DNA of 17,877 bases from JAXLVB01 sp044228045 (GTDB lineage Bacteria > Bacteroidota > Bacteroidia > Cytophagales > Spirosomataceae). The number at the start of each line of letters is the position of its first letter. Position 1 is the first letter of the stretch. The notes below the pieces were generated by a model. The model did no database searches. It saw only the letters and a list, made by a program, of their open reading frames with translations, and was not told where the DNA came from. The stretch is from the NCBI GenBank assembly GCA_044228045.1, contig JBGAVQ010000100.1, positions 1-17,877 on the forward strand, written 5' to 3'. Of this stretch, positions 1 through 7,718 are shown piece after piece. The translations under genes were made by a program, and so were the position numbers.

Positions 1-252
1 ACTTCGTGTATTACCTTTACCGAAAACGGTGAGGAACAAGACCTCCGCAATCGCTTAATAGCCCCTGCAACAGACTTGACACAAGATTTGTATGTGTCGG
101 ATACCTTAAAAACGGGACGAGTGATGGTAAAAGACGAAGACGTTTGCTTGCACTGTGGACTTTGTGCCGAGCGATGCCCAACGTCGGCGTGGGATATGCA
201 GAAGTTTATGTATAAGGTGACCAAAGCAAGTGAGGTATTTGAAACGGTGTAA
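1..252 (+). CDS. 4Fe-4S ferredoxin-domain protein, C-terminal fragment (probably an FAD/NAD(P) oxidoreductase)
   Basis: The reading frame is open from the first base and ends at TAA 250-252, giving the last 83 residues of a longer protein. A 4Fe-4S cluster motif of the form CxxCxxCxxxCP is visible at fragment residues 49-60 (Cys49, 52, 55, 59), about 24 residues before the end. The stop lies 20 bp before korA on the same strand, so the two are very likely co-transcribed. In Bacteroidota, proteins with an N-terminal FAD/NAD(P)-binding oxidoreductase part and a C-terminal 4Fe-4S part often stand next to 2-oxoacid:ferredoxin oxidoreductase genes; that identity is inferred from context, because the N-terminal part is outside the window. 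It may pass electrons between KorAB and a nicotinamide or quinone pool. A plain ferredoxin is less likely, since the residues before the cluster carry no second cysteine cluster. Confidence 0.7.
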   Translation, partial: TSCITFTENGEEQDLRNRLIAPATDLTQDLYVSDTLKTGRVMVKDEDVCLHCGLCAERCPTSAWDMQKFMYKVTKASEVFETV

Positions 253-272
253 AGGGTATTTTTAAAATCAAA

Positions 273-2084
273 ATGGCTAATCAACTAATCAATGACTTTG
301 TAGTGCGTTTTGCTAATGTGAACGGTACTGGTTCGGCAAGCGCCAATAATATGTTCGCCATGTCTATTTTCAGAATGGGCATCCCCATGACGGCGAAAAA
401 CATTTTTCCTTCCAACATTCAGGGGCTTCCAACATGGTACGAAGTGCGAGTGAGCGAAAAAGGCTACCTCGGCAGGCGTGAAGGTGTAGATATGGTCGTG
501 AGCCTGAACCCACAGAGCATGAAGCGAGACGTAGAATCGGTCAAATCGGGCGGGTATTTTGTTTATGACAGCACCAAGCACCTTCACAAAGAATTCATGC
601 GGGACGACCTAACCTACATAGGCATACCCATGATGGAGATTTGTATGCGTGAATACGCCGATCCCCGTCAGCGTCAATTATTCAAAAACATTATCTATGT
701 AGGGGCAATGGCTACTTTGCTTGACATTGAGATTGATGTAGTGAAAGGGATCATTGCCGATGAATTCAAGAAAAAACCAAAGCTGATTGAACCCAACTAT
801 CATGCGCTTGAACTTGGTGTAAAATACATCAAAGAAAATTACGATTATCCACTTGATTTGCGAGTAGAACGCCGTGATTTATTGGGAGATAGCATCGTGA
901 TAGATGGCAACACGGCTTGTGGTATCGGTGCTGTTTATGCAGGAGCCACAGTAGCAGCTTGGTATCCTATTACCCCTTCTACATCACTGGTAAATGCCTT
1001 TGAGAAATACGCTAATCGCTTGCGGATTGACCCCGTAACTGGGCAAAAAAACGTAGCCATTGTACAAGCCGAAGACGAACTGGCGGCAATGGGTATGGTG
1101 ATTGGTGCATGTTGGAATGGCGCACGGGCTTTTACGGCCACCAGCGGCCCTGGCGTGTCGTTAATGGCTGAGTTTCTGGGGCTTGCGTATTTTTCGGAAG
1201 TACCTGCCGTGTTAGTAGATGTACAGCGAGGAGGTCCATCCACAGGGATGCCTACACGTACCCAGCAATCTGATATATTGGCAGCGGCTTATGCATCGCA
1301 TGGTGATACCAAGCACGTCTTGTTATTTCCGAGTACCCCAAGCGAAGGCTTCGACTTTATGGGCGAGGCGTTCGATTTGGCCGAACAGCTTCAAACACCC
1401 GTGATTGTGATGAGTGATTTGGATTTGGGTATGAACGAACACCTATCGCCACCGCTCAAGTGGGACGAGTCTCGCCGCTACAATAGAGGTAAAGTGCTTA
1501 CTACCCAGCAATTAGAAGATGCCAAGGACTATGGCCGTTATAAAGATGTGGATGGGGATGGTATTCCTTACCGCACTATTCCGGGTACACACCCTACAAA
1601 GGGAGCGTTTTTTACTCGTGGCTCTTCGCATGATGAATATGCTCGCTACACCGAAGATGCTGGAGCCTATGCCCGCAGTGTTGAGCGTTTACTTACAAAG
1701 TGGGAAACAGCCAAAACATTAGTACCCAAGCCTGAGTACTATCAGTCCGAAAACCAGAGTAACATAGGAATGATTTTCTTCGGAACAACATTATACCCTG
1801 CCCTTGAAGTATTAGATTTGTTTAAAGAAGACGGCATTGTGTTGGATGCCCTGCGGGTACGAGCGTTTCCGTTTGAAGAAAGCATTGGCGAGTTCATCGA
1901 ATCGCATGAGCAAGTATTTGTAATTGAGCAAAACCGTGATGCCCAGTTCCGTTCGTTGCTTATCAATGAGTTGGAGGTGTACCCCAAAAAGCTCATTCCT
2001 GTGCTTAATTACGATGGTATGCCCATCACAGCCGATGCCATCAAACAAGCCGTTATGAGCAAAATGCCTGTTGATTTGGTGTAA
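273..2084 (+). CDS. korA: 2-oxoacid:acceptor (2-oxoglutarate:ferredoxin) oxidoreductase, fused gamma-alpha subunit
   Basis: This 603-residue protein carries the gamma domain (about residues 1-190) fused to the pyrimidine-binding alpha domain (about 205-600), the architecture of two-subunit KorAB enzymes. Visible signatures are WYPITPSTS at 230-238 (the YPITPSS-type motif of the alpha subunit) and RGGPSTGMPTRTQQSD at 319-334. With the beta subunit it would catalyse reversible oxidative decarboxylation of a 2-oxoacid to acyl-CoA with reduction of ferredoxin in the cytoplasm. 2-Oxoglutarate is the likely substrate from the fused gamma-alpha architecture, but pyruvate or branched-chain acids cannot be excluded from sequence alone. 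The ATG at 273 follows an A-rich stretch and starts a convincing gamma domain. The Fe-S gene upstream is 20 bp away and korB is 81 bp downstream with no terminator between. Confidence 0.93.
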   Translation: MANQLINDFVVRFANVNGTGSASANNMFAMSIFRMGIPMTAKNIFPSNIQGLPTWYEVRVSEKGYLGRREGVDMVVSLNPQSMKRDVESVKSGGYFVYDSTKHLHKEFMRDDLTYIGIPMMEICMREYADPRQRQLFKNIIYVGAMATLLDIEIDVVKGIIADEFKKKPKLIEPNYHALELGVKYIKENYDYPLDLRVERRDLLGDSIVIDGNTACGIGAVYAGATVAAWYPITPSTSLVNAFEKYANRLRIDPVTGQKNVAIVQAEDELAAMGMVIGACWNGARAFTATSGPGVSLMAEFLGLAYFSEVPAVLVDVQRGGPSTGMPTRTQQSDILAAAYASHGDTKHVLLFPSTPSEGFDFMGEAFDLAEQLQTPVIVMSDLDLGMNEHLSPPLKWDESRRYNRGKVLTTQQLEDAKDYGRYKDVDGDGIPYRTIPGTHPTKGAFFTRGSSHDEYARYTEDAGAYARSVERLLTKWETAKTLVPKPEYYQSENQSNIGMIFFGTTLYPALEVLDLFKEDGIVLDALRVRAFPFEESIGEFIESHEQVFVIEQNRDAQFRSLLINELEVYPKKLIPVLNYDGMPITADAIKQAVMSKMPVDLV

Positions 2085-2165
2085 ACCCCTCTAAACTATT
2101 ATCTAACTCGCCGAGCGGTACAACCTCCGCTTACGATTTAATCACTTACGACATACAACTGTATC

Positions 2166-3218
2166 ATGTCTTACATAAAACCAAAATTTCGACACCCAGA
2201 GTTACCTGTCAATTCATTGGGGTATGCCAAAAAGGACTATGAGGGCGTTATTTCAACGCTATGTGCTGGGTGTGGCCACGACTCTATTAGTGCGTCTATC
2301 GTACAAGCTTGTTTTGAGATTAACTTACAGCCCCATCGACTTGCCAAGCTATCAGGCATTGGCTGTTCGTCCAAAACACCTAATTACTTCTTGAATAACT
2401 CGCATGGGTTCAACTCCGTACACGGGCGTATGCCTTCGGTGGCTACGGGTGCATACCTTGCCAATCGGGAGCTGATTTACATGGGTATTTCGGGTGATGG
2501 CGATACGGCGTCTATCGGGATGGGGCAGTTTGTTCATGCCATCCGTCGTAACCTCAACATGGTGTATATCGTGATGAACAACGGTTGCTATGGCCTTACC
2601 AAAGGGCAAGACTCTGCTACTGCCGACAAAGGCTCTATCAGTAAAGCTGGTGCCAAAAACCCTTTTGAGGCCATTGACTTGGTAGGCTTGGCCTTAGAAC
2701 TGGGTGCTACCTTTGTAGGGCGTAGCTTTTCAGGAGATAAGCGGCAGTTAGTTCCACTCATCAAAGCGGCCATGTCGCATACGGGTTTTGCTTTGATAGA
2801 TGTAATTTCACCCTGTGTTACCTTTAACAATAATCAAGGCTCAACCAAGTCGTATGACTACATGAGAGAGCATAACGAAGTGCTGTCAGAGATTGGCTAT
2901 GTGCCTGAAAAAGAAGAAATTACGGTGAGTTACGAAAAAGGCACATCTAAGTTTGTAGAAATGCACGACGGCTCACAGATACAGCTCCATAAGTTAGCCG
3001 ACGGTTGGAACCCCGAAGACCTTGACTCAGCTTTTACACGCCTAAACGAGGCCCGAAACAAAGGCGAAATCCTCACAGGTTTGATTTATATTGACCCAGA
3101 AAGTCAGAATTTGCATGAGATTTTGAACACGTCGTCTCGCCCGCTTAATTCCTTGCAAGAATCAGATTTATGCCCAGGAGATGAGAAGTTGGCCATCTTG
3201 AATGATGAGTTTCGATAA
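2166..3218 (+). CDS. korB: 2-oxoacid:acceptor (2-oxoglutarate:ferredoxin) oxidoreductase, beta subunit
   Basis: This 350-residue protein is the thiamine-diphosphate-binding, electron-transferring partner of KorA. It shows CAGCGHDS from Cys33, where Cys33 and Cys36 would help ligate the 4Fe-4S cluster, and a ThDP/magnesium motif that starts GDGDTAS at 110-116 and closes with the MNNGCYGLTKGQ segment about 27 residues later. The length fits the KorB family of two-subunit enzymes (about 340-375 residues). It lies 81 bp after korA on the same strand and is followed within 2 bp by a strong terminator hairpin, so it is the last gene of the operon. It lacks the extra ferredoxin-like domains of four-subunit enzymes, so the cluster protein upstream of korA may be its redox partner (inference). 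Confidence 0.93.
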   Translation: MSYIKPKFRHPELPVNSLGYAKKDYEGVISTLCAGCGHDSISASIVQACFEINLQPHRLAKLSGIGCSSKTPNYFLNNSHGFNSVHGRMPSVATGAYLANRELIYMGISGDGDTASIGMGQFVHAIRRNLNMVYIVMNNGCYGLTKGQDSATADKGSISKAGAKNPFEAIDLVGLALELGATFVGRSFSGDKRQLVPLIKAAMSHTGFALIDVISPCVTFNNNQGSTKSYDYMREHNEVLSEIGYVPEKEEITVSYEKGTSKFVEMHDGSQIQLHKLADGWNPEDLDSAFTRLNEARNKGEILTGLIYIDPESQNLHEILNTSSRPLNSLQESDLCPGDEKLAILNDEFR

Positions 3219-3219
3219 A

Positions 3220-3254
3220 ACAAAAGAAGCGGGCTACTAACCCGCTTCTTTTGT
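3220..3254 (+). terminator. Rho-independent terminator of the kor operon
   Basis: A perfect 14-bp inverted repeat (arms 3220-3233 and 3241-3254, 7-nt loop) begins 2 bp after the korB stop. The ascending arm starts ACAAAAGAAGCGGG and the descending arm ends with a run of T's. It could also act on the opposite strand, because the flanking A/T runs are symmetrical. Confidence 0.85.
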
Positions 3255-3367
3255 TTAGAGGGATATAAAGACGTTTCAATTTGAATGATATGGATAGTAA
3301 GTCTAAGGGGAAAATCCACAAGCATAGGCACAAGCCATTGTAGGAGCAAGATAACATCCCAAGCCAA

Positions 3368-5308
3368 TCACCTAATAAAAACATTCTTCTCCGCCGTAAA
3401 TTCCTGATTATCAGTAGTAATACCTGTAACAAGAATAGCATATTTTTTGGATTTTTGGGGTGTTTCAAAACGAGCTACTGTTTTGCCTTCTGATAAATTC
3501 AAGGTTTTGAAAAAGAATTTTGTGGAAGTTGCTCCCGCTTGCTGGCTCGATTGCGTAACAATATTCAACACGCCGTTGTAACTTCTAATACCCAATACTG
3601 GATTGGCACGCTTGTAGATTTCGATGGACTGTACACTATTTGGCGGGATGGCTTGTAGTTCAAGCACGTTGTTAGCAAATGGCACGCCATTGACCAGCAC
3701 TAAGGGTTGAAAATTGCCTTGTGTTCCGAGTTTGTTTTGATTACTGGCTCGTAAATAAAGCACATTTCTACTGATACCATCTTCAATGGTTTGCACCACC
3801 GTAACCCCGGGAATTTTAGCCTGCAAAACGGTTAAAATATCCACTGCATTGGAGGCTCGTATTTCCTGCGACGATACCGTAACATCGGGCTTGGCACCGA
3901 TGAACCCTTTTATTTTGGCAAGGGGCGGGTGCTCTTGTGCTGATGGTGTTTTTTCTTGTGTCATGCTGTCAAATTTCTTAGTTGTCTGATAGTCAAGGGT
4001 GTCTAATTCGACAGACTGCGTAGTTTCGGTAACAACAACATTAAGTTTGCCAGCAAATGGCTCGTTTTTATGGTTTTTTATTTCAATAGACACAATGAGT
4101 GAATCTGCTTGTATGGTGCTTTTTAGCGTAACAATCGGTGTTTTTTCTGACTCCTTGTTGCGTTGTCGGTTGGTAGTAGCCAAGCTATCAATCCGCTGTT
4201 TATTGAGGGCTTTATTAACTTCTACGGGTGGCGTGTAATTGAGGGGTAGTAAATGAGCCATGCGTTTGTTGGCTATTTCGCCTGCCCAAGCAAGCAAATC
4301 GGGTTGCAGCACCAGCCCGTCTTTGGTACATTCCACATTCAAACGCCTGGCACTCAGCCACGAAATAGCGTAAGGGGCATCTTGATAAGTTTGTTGATTT
4401 TGTGTGGTATTGGTGTTTAGGATTTCGAGTTCGGCAGGAAAATGCAGTACATAATGCTCAGAATTGGGCATTTTAGAAACAGCTAACGAGTCGGTAAAAG
4501 GAAAGAGGCGACTGCCCAATTGTGGGGCTAATTGCGTAAGCACTGTTTTGCCAGCATAGTTTTTATTGACTGAATATACCATAAAACCATTTGCTTTGAG
4601 CGAATGGTCTATGAGCGATTTAAAAAAGAATAAATCAGATGAACGGTAGGAGGTCATCCTGTTTTCTTGCCACTTTTTGGCCTCTTTGTCGTTGGTAGGA
4701 GCTAATTCTTCAAAGCGTGAATACCCACTAAAAAAGAGTGATTGAGCTTTTACTTCAAAACGTTTCAACTCAAAAAATACCCGATAGCCCAAGGCTCTAT
4801 TTTCAATTTCGATGGGTTTGTTGGCAGACGCATATAAGTCGCCCGTTGTTTCTATTTTGGAAGGGTTGATTTCCCAGCGATTTTTGATAAGTGTCTGTTT
4901 TGCAAAGGGTTCGTTGCCCAAAAACTCAGTCTCAAACTGTTTCATTAGCTTTTCCCAGGTTTTATCTTTTTGGGCTTTTACGGTGAATTCATCCAAGTTT
5001 TTATCAGCAGGACGAAGGGCGATGTCTATACTCACAAGCTTATCTTCTTTGAATGAAATCGTGCGAGAAACGGACTCAAATCCCACCATAGAGGCAATGA
5101 TTTCTACTTTGGGGAGCTTGATGTTGGTAAGCCTAAATTGCCCCGTCGAATCAGTTTTAGTGCCCAGCGTTGTGCCATTCACATAAACATTGACATCGCT
5201 TAGGGCTTCGCCCGATGAACCATTAGTCACGACACCCTTCACTGTCCAAGTTTGGGCATTGAGGGATACAGAAAGGCAGACAAAAAACAACACTTGTAGA
5301 ATTTTCAT
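3368..5308 (-). CDS. Secreted protein with carboxypeptidase-regulatory-like domain and TonB-receptor plug domain, no barrel
   Basis: Starting at the ATG at 5306-5308, the protein has 646 residues. I chose this start because it opens a clear Sec signal peptide (KILQVLFFVCLSVSLNA, cleavage about Ala18/Gln19); the longer frame upstream has no signal sequence and crosses a terminator. Residues about 20-105 form a CarboxypepD_reg-like beta-sandwich (WTVKGVVTNGSSGEALSDV, then GTTLGTKTDSTGQFRL), as found at the N-terminus of SusC-type receptors. Residues about 465-586 resemble a TonB-dependent receptor plug (VDILTVLQAKIPGV, LVLVNGVPF, VQSIEIYKRANPVLGIRSYNG, GVLNIVTQ). Only 60 residues follow, so there is no room for the 22-strand barrel. 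The middle region matches nothing I recognise. It is probably periplasmic or outer-membrane associated; function unknown. It ends on the kor-facing side with no obvious own terminator. Confidence 0.8.
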   Translation of the reverse strand: MKILQVLFFVCLSVSLNAQTWTVKGVVTNGSSGEALSDVNVYVNGTTLGTKTDSTGQFRLTNIKLPKVEIIASMVGFESVSRTISFKEDKLVSIDIALRPADKNLDEFTVKAQKDKTWEKLMKQFETEFLGNEPFAKQTLIKNRWEINPSKIETTGDLYASANKPIEIENRALGYRVFFELKRFEVKAQSLFFSGYSRFEELAPTNDKEAKKWQENRMTSYRSSDLFFFKSLIDHSLKANGFMVYSVNKNYAGKTVLTQLAPQLGSRLFPFTDSLAVSKMPNSEHYVLHFPAELEILNTNTTQNQQTYQDAPYAISWLSARRLNVECTKDGLVLQPDLLAWAGEIANKRMAHLLPLNYTPPVEVNKALNKQRIDSLATTNRQRNKESEKTPIVTLKSTIQADSLIVSIEIKNHKNEPFAGKLNVVVTETTQSVELDTLDYQTTKKFDSMTQEKTPSAQEHPPLAKIKGFIGAKPDVTVSSQEIRASNAVDILTVLQAKIPGVTVVQTIEDGISRNVLYLRASNQNKLGTQGNFQPLVLVNGVPFANNVLELQAIPPNSVQSIEIYKRANPVLGIRSYNGVLNIVTQSSQQAGATSTKFFFKTLNLSEGKTVARFETPQKSKKYAILVTGITTDNQEFTAEKNVFIR

Positions 5309-5362
5309 ACTTAATTGGAAGAAATGCGTTATTGGCAGGACAATGAAATGAACGAAGTAAAC

Positions 5363-5391
5363 AAAAACGCCCGACTTACTCGGGCGTTTTT
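5363..5391 (-). terminator. Rho-independent terminator after the lipoprotein gene
   Basis: The arms AAAAACGCCCGA (5363-5374) and TCGGGCGTTTTT (5380-5391) form a 12-bp stem with a 5-nt loop. On the minus strand it starts just after the TAA of the gene that ends at 5394 and finishes in a T run, so it separates that gene from the plug-domain gene downstream. Confidence 0.8.
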
Positions 5392-5393
5392 TG

Positions 5394-6554
5394 TTAATAA
5401 TTTTCATAAAAGCGTCGTACTCGTGCGGTGAGGCGGTCGTGTATGGGCTTGCAAAACTCAATGAACAGTTGTTGGGGCGGTGGTGGCATCTGCTCACGGG
5501 CTTGGCAGATGCGCTTTTGGTCACTGGTGAGGGCTCGTTCGTCGCCGTTGAAGCTGCCCCACTCGGTGTTCCAAGTATAATCACCAGCAAACTGCTCTTG
5601 CAATAATACTTTATTTGCCTTAAAATCAATGATTTGCATATTGAGCAAGCCCGTTGATTTGACCGATTTGCGAGTAATAGAAAATTTAGCCGTTACTCGG
5701 TTATAGACATCTCGCTTCTTGCCGTCAACAGTTACTTGGCCTACCACCACACTGTCTTTGCTGGTGAGGTTTTCGGTATTGGTAGCAATGAGGGTTTGGC
5801 CTACCACAAAATCAATAAACTCTAAACGCACAATCTGGTCGGGTTGTTTGAGATTTTTGGCCTTGGCTTCGTCGGGCGTATAAAACTGCACAAACTTGTT
5901 CATTCTACGATTATTGGCTAAGTATTCGTTGATTTTGCTCTGAAAATATTCATTGCTCAACTGATACGCTCGTGAATTGACCTGTGCTGGCTCCATTACT
6001 ACTTTGAGGCTGGCATAAAAATACGATTCGTCCAACAAGCGGTTTACATCTCGGTAGGTGGGGTCAAACTCTTGCACCGCACTAAAGTGGTCAAAGGCTT
6101 GGCGAGCCACTATTCGATCTTGTTTGTTGTTCATGGCATCGAGGCCCGCTTCATAATGCTCGCTGGCCGCTAAGTTACGTGCCGACTGCTCTTCGGTTAC
6201 GTACCGTTTGGGGTTAGGGATAAGCCGCAAGCAACCCGGACAACGGCGGATTTCTTCTGCCATTTTGTTGAGCAGCGTATAGCCTCTGGCGGCAGCATCC
6301 CAGCGGAATTTCTCTGATGAAGTTTCGGCCTGACGGATGTTTTCTAAGTGATAGGCTTCGGCTTTGGGGTAGGCTTGGCTGAGTACTTCGGAGGCTGTTC
6401 GGTTGTCGGGGTCACGGCGAAGTTTCTCTACCGACTGCATGACGGACTCTTCGTAATTGCCTCGTTCTAAGGCTTTTCGACCCGACGAGCTGCATCCCGC
6501 CAGCAATTGCGCCAATAAGCAACTGGCCAATAAAAACACTGATGATTTTTTCAT
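5394..6554 (-). CDS. Putative lipoprotein of unknown function
   Basis: From the ATG at 6552-6554 the product has 386 residues. This start is preferred over the longer frame because it opens directly on a lipoprotein signal peptide: Lys2-Lys3, a hydrophobic core, then the lipobox LAGC with Cys21 as the lipidated residue. The N-terminal half (about 25-215) is helical and rich in short tetratricopeptide-like segments (ALERGNYEESVMQSVEKL, then QAFDHFSAVQEFDPTYRDV), suggesting a repeat scaffold, but I see no full TPR consensus. It contains a CPGC pair at about 124-127 (RRCPGCLRLIPNPKRY), which could form a disulfide or bind metal. The C-terminal half has beta-rich segments (IVRLEFIDFVVGQTL, KFSITRKSVKSTGLLNMQIID). 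I do not recognise the family. It would be anchored in the inner or outer membrane facing the periplasm. A strong terminator follows. Confidence 0.75.
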   Translation of the reverse strand: MKKSSVFLLASCLLAQLLAGCSSSGRKALERGNYEESVMQSVEKLRRDPDNRTASEVLSQAYPKAEAYHLENIRQAETSSEKFRWDAAARGYTLLNKMAEEIRRCPGCLRLIPNPKRYVTEEQSARNLAASEHYEAGLDAMNNKQDRIVARQAFDHFSAVQEFDPTYRDVNRLLDESYFYASLKVVMEPAQVNSRAYQLSNEYFQSKINEYLANNRRMNKFVQFYTPDEAKAKNLKQPDQIVRLEFIDFVVGQTLIATNTENLTSKDSVVVGQVTVDGKKRDVYNRVTAKFSITRKSVKSTGLLNMQIIDFKANKVLLQEQFAGDYTWNTEWGSFNGDERALTSDQKRICQAREQMPPPPQQLFIEFCKPIHDRLTARVRRFYENY

Positions 6555-6675
6555 AATGAGGGAGTTAGGAAAATCAGGCAGAAAAATAAGACAAAACGCC
6601 CACAATCTCAAATTGAGTTATTAAGCGGTTGCAACACAGTGGGTAGGCGCTAAGGCTTTGAACAAAAACAGGGCA

Positions 6676-7581
6676 TCATTTCATCTTTGACCGCTTAACC
6701 AAGTACGAAGTCAGGATTGGGTCAAAACCTTCGTTGATGTCAGCTTCTATGAAATCTATTTTGTATTGCCCACAGCGTAGTTTGAGGTCGTAATAAAACT
6801 TTTTCAACTCGCTTTGGTAATACTCTTTTACTTGGGCGGGTTGTACTTTTACTCGCTCGGCGGTTTCTAAATCAATAAACTCGTAGGGGCGGTCTTCAAA
6901 GTCAAAATCCTCTTCGGTTTTTTTGTCGGTTACATGAAACAACAACACCTCATGCATGTTGTGGCGCAGGTGTTGCATGGCCGAAAACAGGCGGTCAGCA
7001 TTGGCGATGTCGTCGAACATATCACTAAAAATGACCACGAGTGAGCGTTTGTGAATTTTATCGGCAATTTCGTGAAGCACATCTGCCACGGCGGTTTTAC
7101 GAAGAGGTTTTGACTCTTGCAAGAGTTGTTGCAAGTCCAAAAATATCTTATGAATATGTGATGGCGTTGACTTGACGGGTGTCTGTACCTCTATGTTTTC
7201 GGCAAAGGTTGTGAGAGAGACTGCATCTTTTTGTTTTTGGAGCATATAGGCTATCGCTCCGGCTGCTAAGGCACTAAATGTGATTTTGCCGTGTGTTTTT
7301 TCGGGATAATACATTGACGACGACGTATCTATCAGCAAATGACACCGCAGGTTGGTTTCTTCTTCATAGCGCTTGGTGTAGAGACGCTCGGTTTTGGCAA
7401 ACACCTTCCAGTCAATATGCCGGGTGGTTTCGCCAGTATTGTAGAGGCGGTGCTCGGCAAACTCGACCGAAAAACCATGAAACGGCGACTTATGAAGCCC
7501 CGTAATGAAGCCCTCAACCATTTGACGAGCCAAAAACTCAATGTTGCCGTACTCTCGTGCTTTGCTTAAATCTAATGCCAT
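6676..7581 (-). CDS. DUF58 family protein with VWA-like MIDAS motif
   Basis: From the ATG at 7579-7581 the protein has 301 residues. The DUF58 signature appears as ETTRHIDWKVFAKTERLYTK (51-70) followed by RYEEE, and a VWA-type metal-ion-dependent adhesion site as DTSSSM at 85-90 (Asp85, Ser87, Ser89). No membrane segment is visible, so it should be cytoplasmic. Family knowledge: DUF58 proteins usually stand beside a MoxR-type AAA+ ATPase and act in assembly or chaperone-like functions; no such ATPase is in this window, so the partner must be elsewhere. The longer frame (24 more residues) is rejected because it would be encoded by the AATGAGTG-type direct repeat immediately upstream of this start. 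The gap to the lipoprotein gene is 121 bp. Confidence 0.88.
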   Translation of the reverse strand: MALDLSKAREYGNIEFLARQMVEGFITGLHKSPFHGFSVEFAEHRLYNTGETTRHIDWKVFAKTERLYTKRYEEETNLRCHLLIDTSSSMYYPEKTHGKITFSALAAGAIAYMLQKQKDAVSLTTFAENIEVQTPVKSTPSHIHKIFLDLQQLLQESKPLRKTAVADVLHEIADKIHKRSLVVIFSDMFDDIANADRLFSAMQHLRHNMHEVLLFHVTDKKTEEDFDFEDRPYEFIDLETAERVKVQPAQVKEYYQSELKKFYYDLKLRCGQYKIDFIEADINEGFDPILTSYLVKRSKMK

Positions 7582-7587
7582 GACTAC

Positions 7588-7617
7588 AATGAGTGAATGA
7601 TGGAATGAGTGAATGAT
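7588..7617. repeat. Tandem direct repeat, AATGAGTGAATGAT twice
   Basis: Two identical 14-bp copies (7588-7601 and 7604-7617) separated by 2 bp lie directly upstream of the DUF58 start codon. The unit itself contains the internal echo AATGA-GTG-AATGA, so the stretch is low-complexity and could vary in length by slippage. Confidence 0.8.
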
Positions 7618-7668
7618 ACAATGTTCAATTCTCTGTCTGGCGATGCCCCACATACCGAGGAATCAGCA

Positions 7669-7688
7669 TTCAAGCGTGGACGCTTGAA
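7669..7688. repeat. Perfect inverted repeat between aroA and the DUF58 gene
   Basis: TTCAAGCGT (7669-7677) and ACGCTTGAA (7680-7688) are exact reverse complements separated by 2 nt. It lies about 30 bp after the aroA stop. There is no T run on the minus strand after it, so it is a weak terminator candidate at best; it could be a protein-binding palindrome. Confidence 0.5.
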
Positions 7689-7718
7689 CGAGTTTTCTTG
7701 ACTTACGACTTTTTAGAA

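Noticed and set aside
3261..3367. Overlapping short frames on the minus strand near the kor terminator
   Set aside because: They run antisense into korB and through the terminator hairpin and show no family features.
5394..5629. N-terminal extension of the plug-domain frame to 5629
   Set aside because: It would overlap the lipoprotein gene, cross a strong terminator and place the signal peptide in the middle of the protein.
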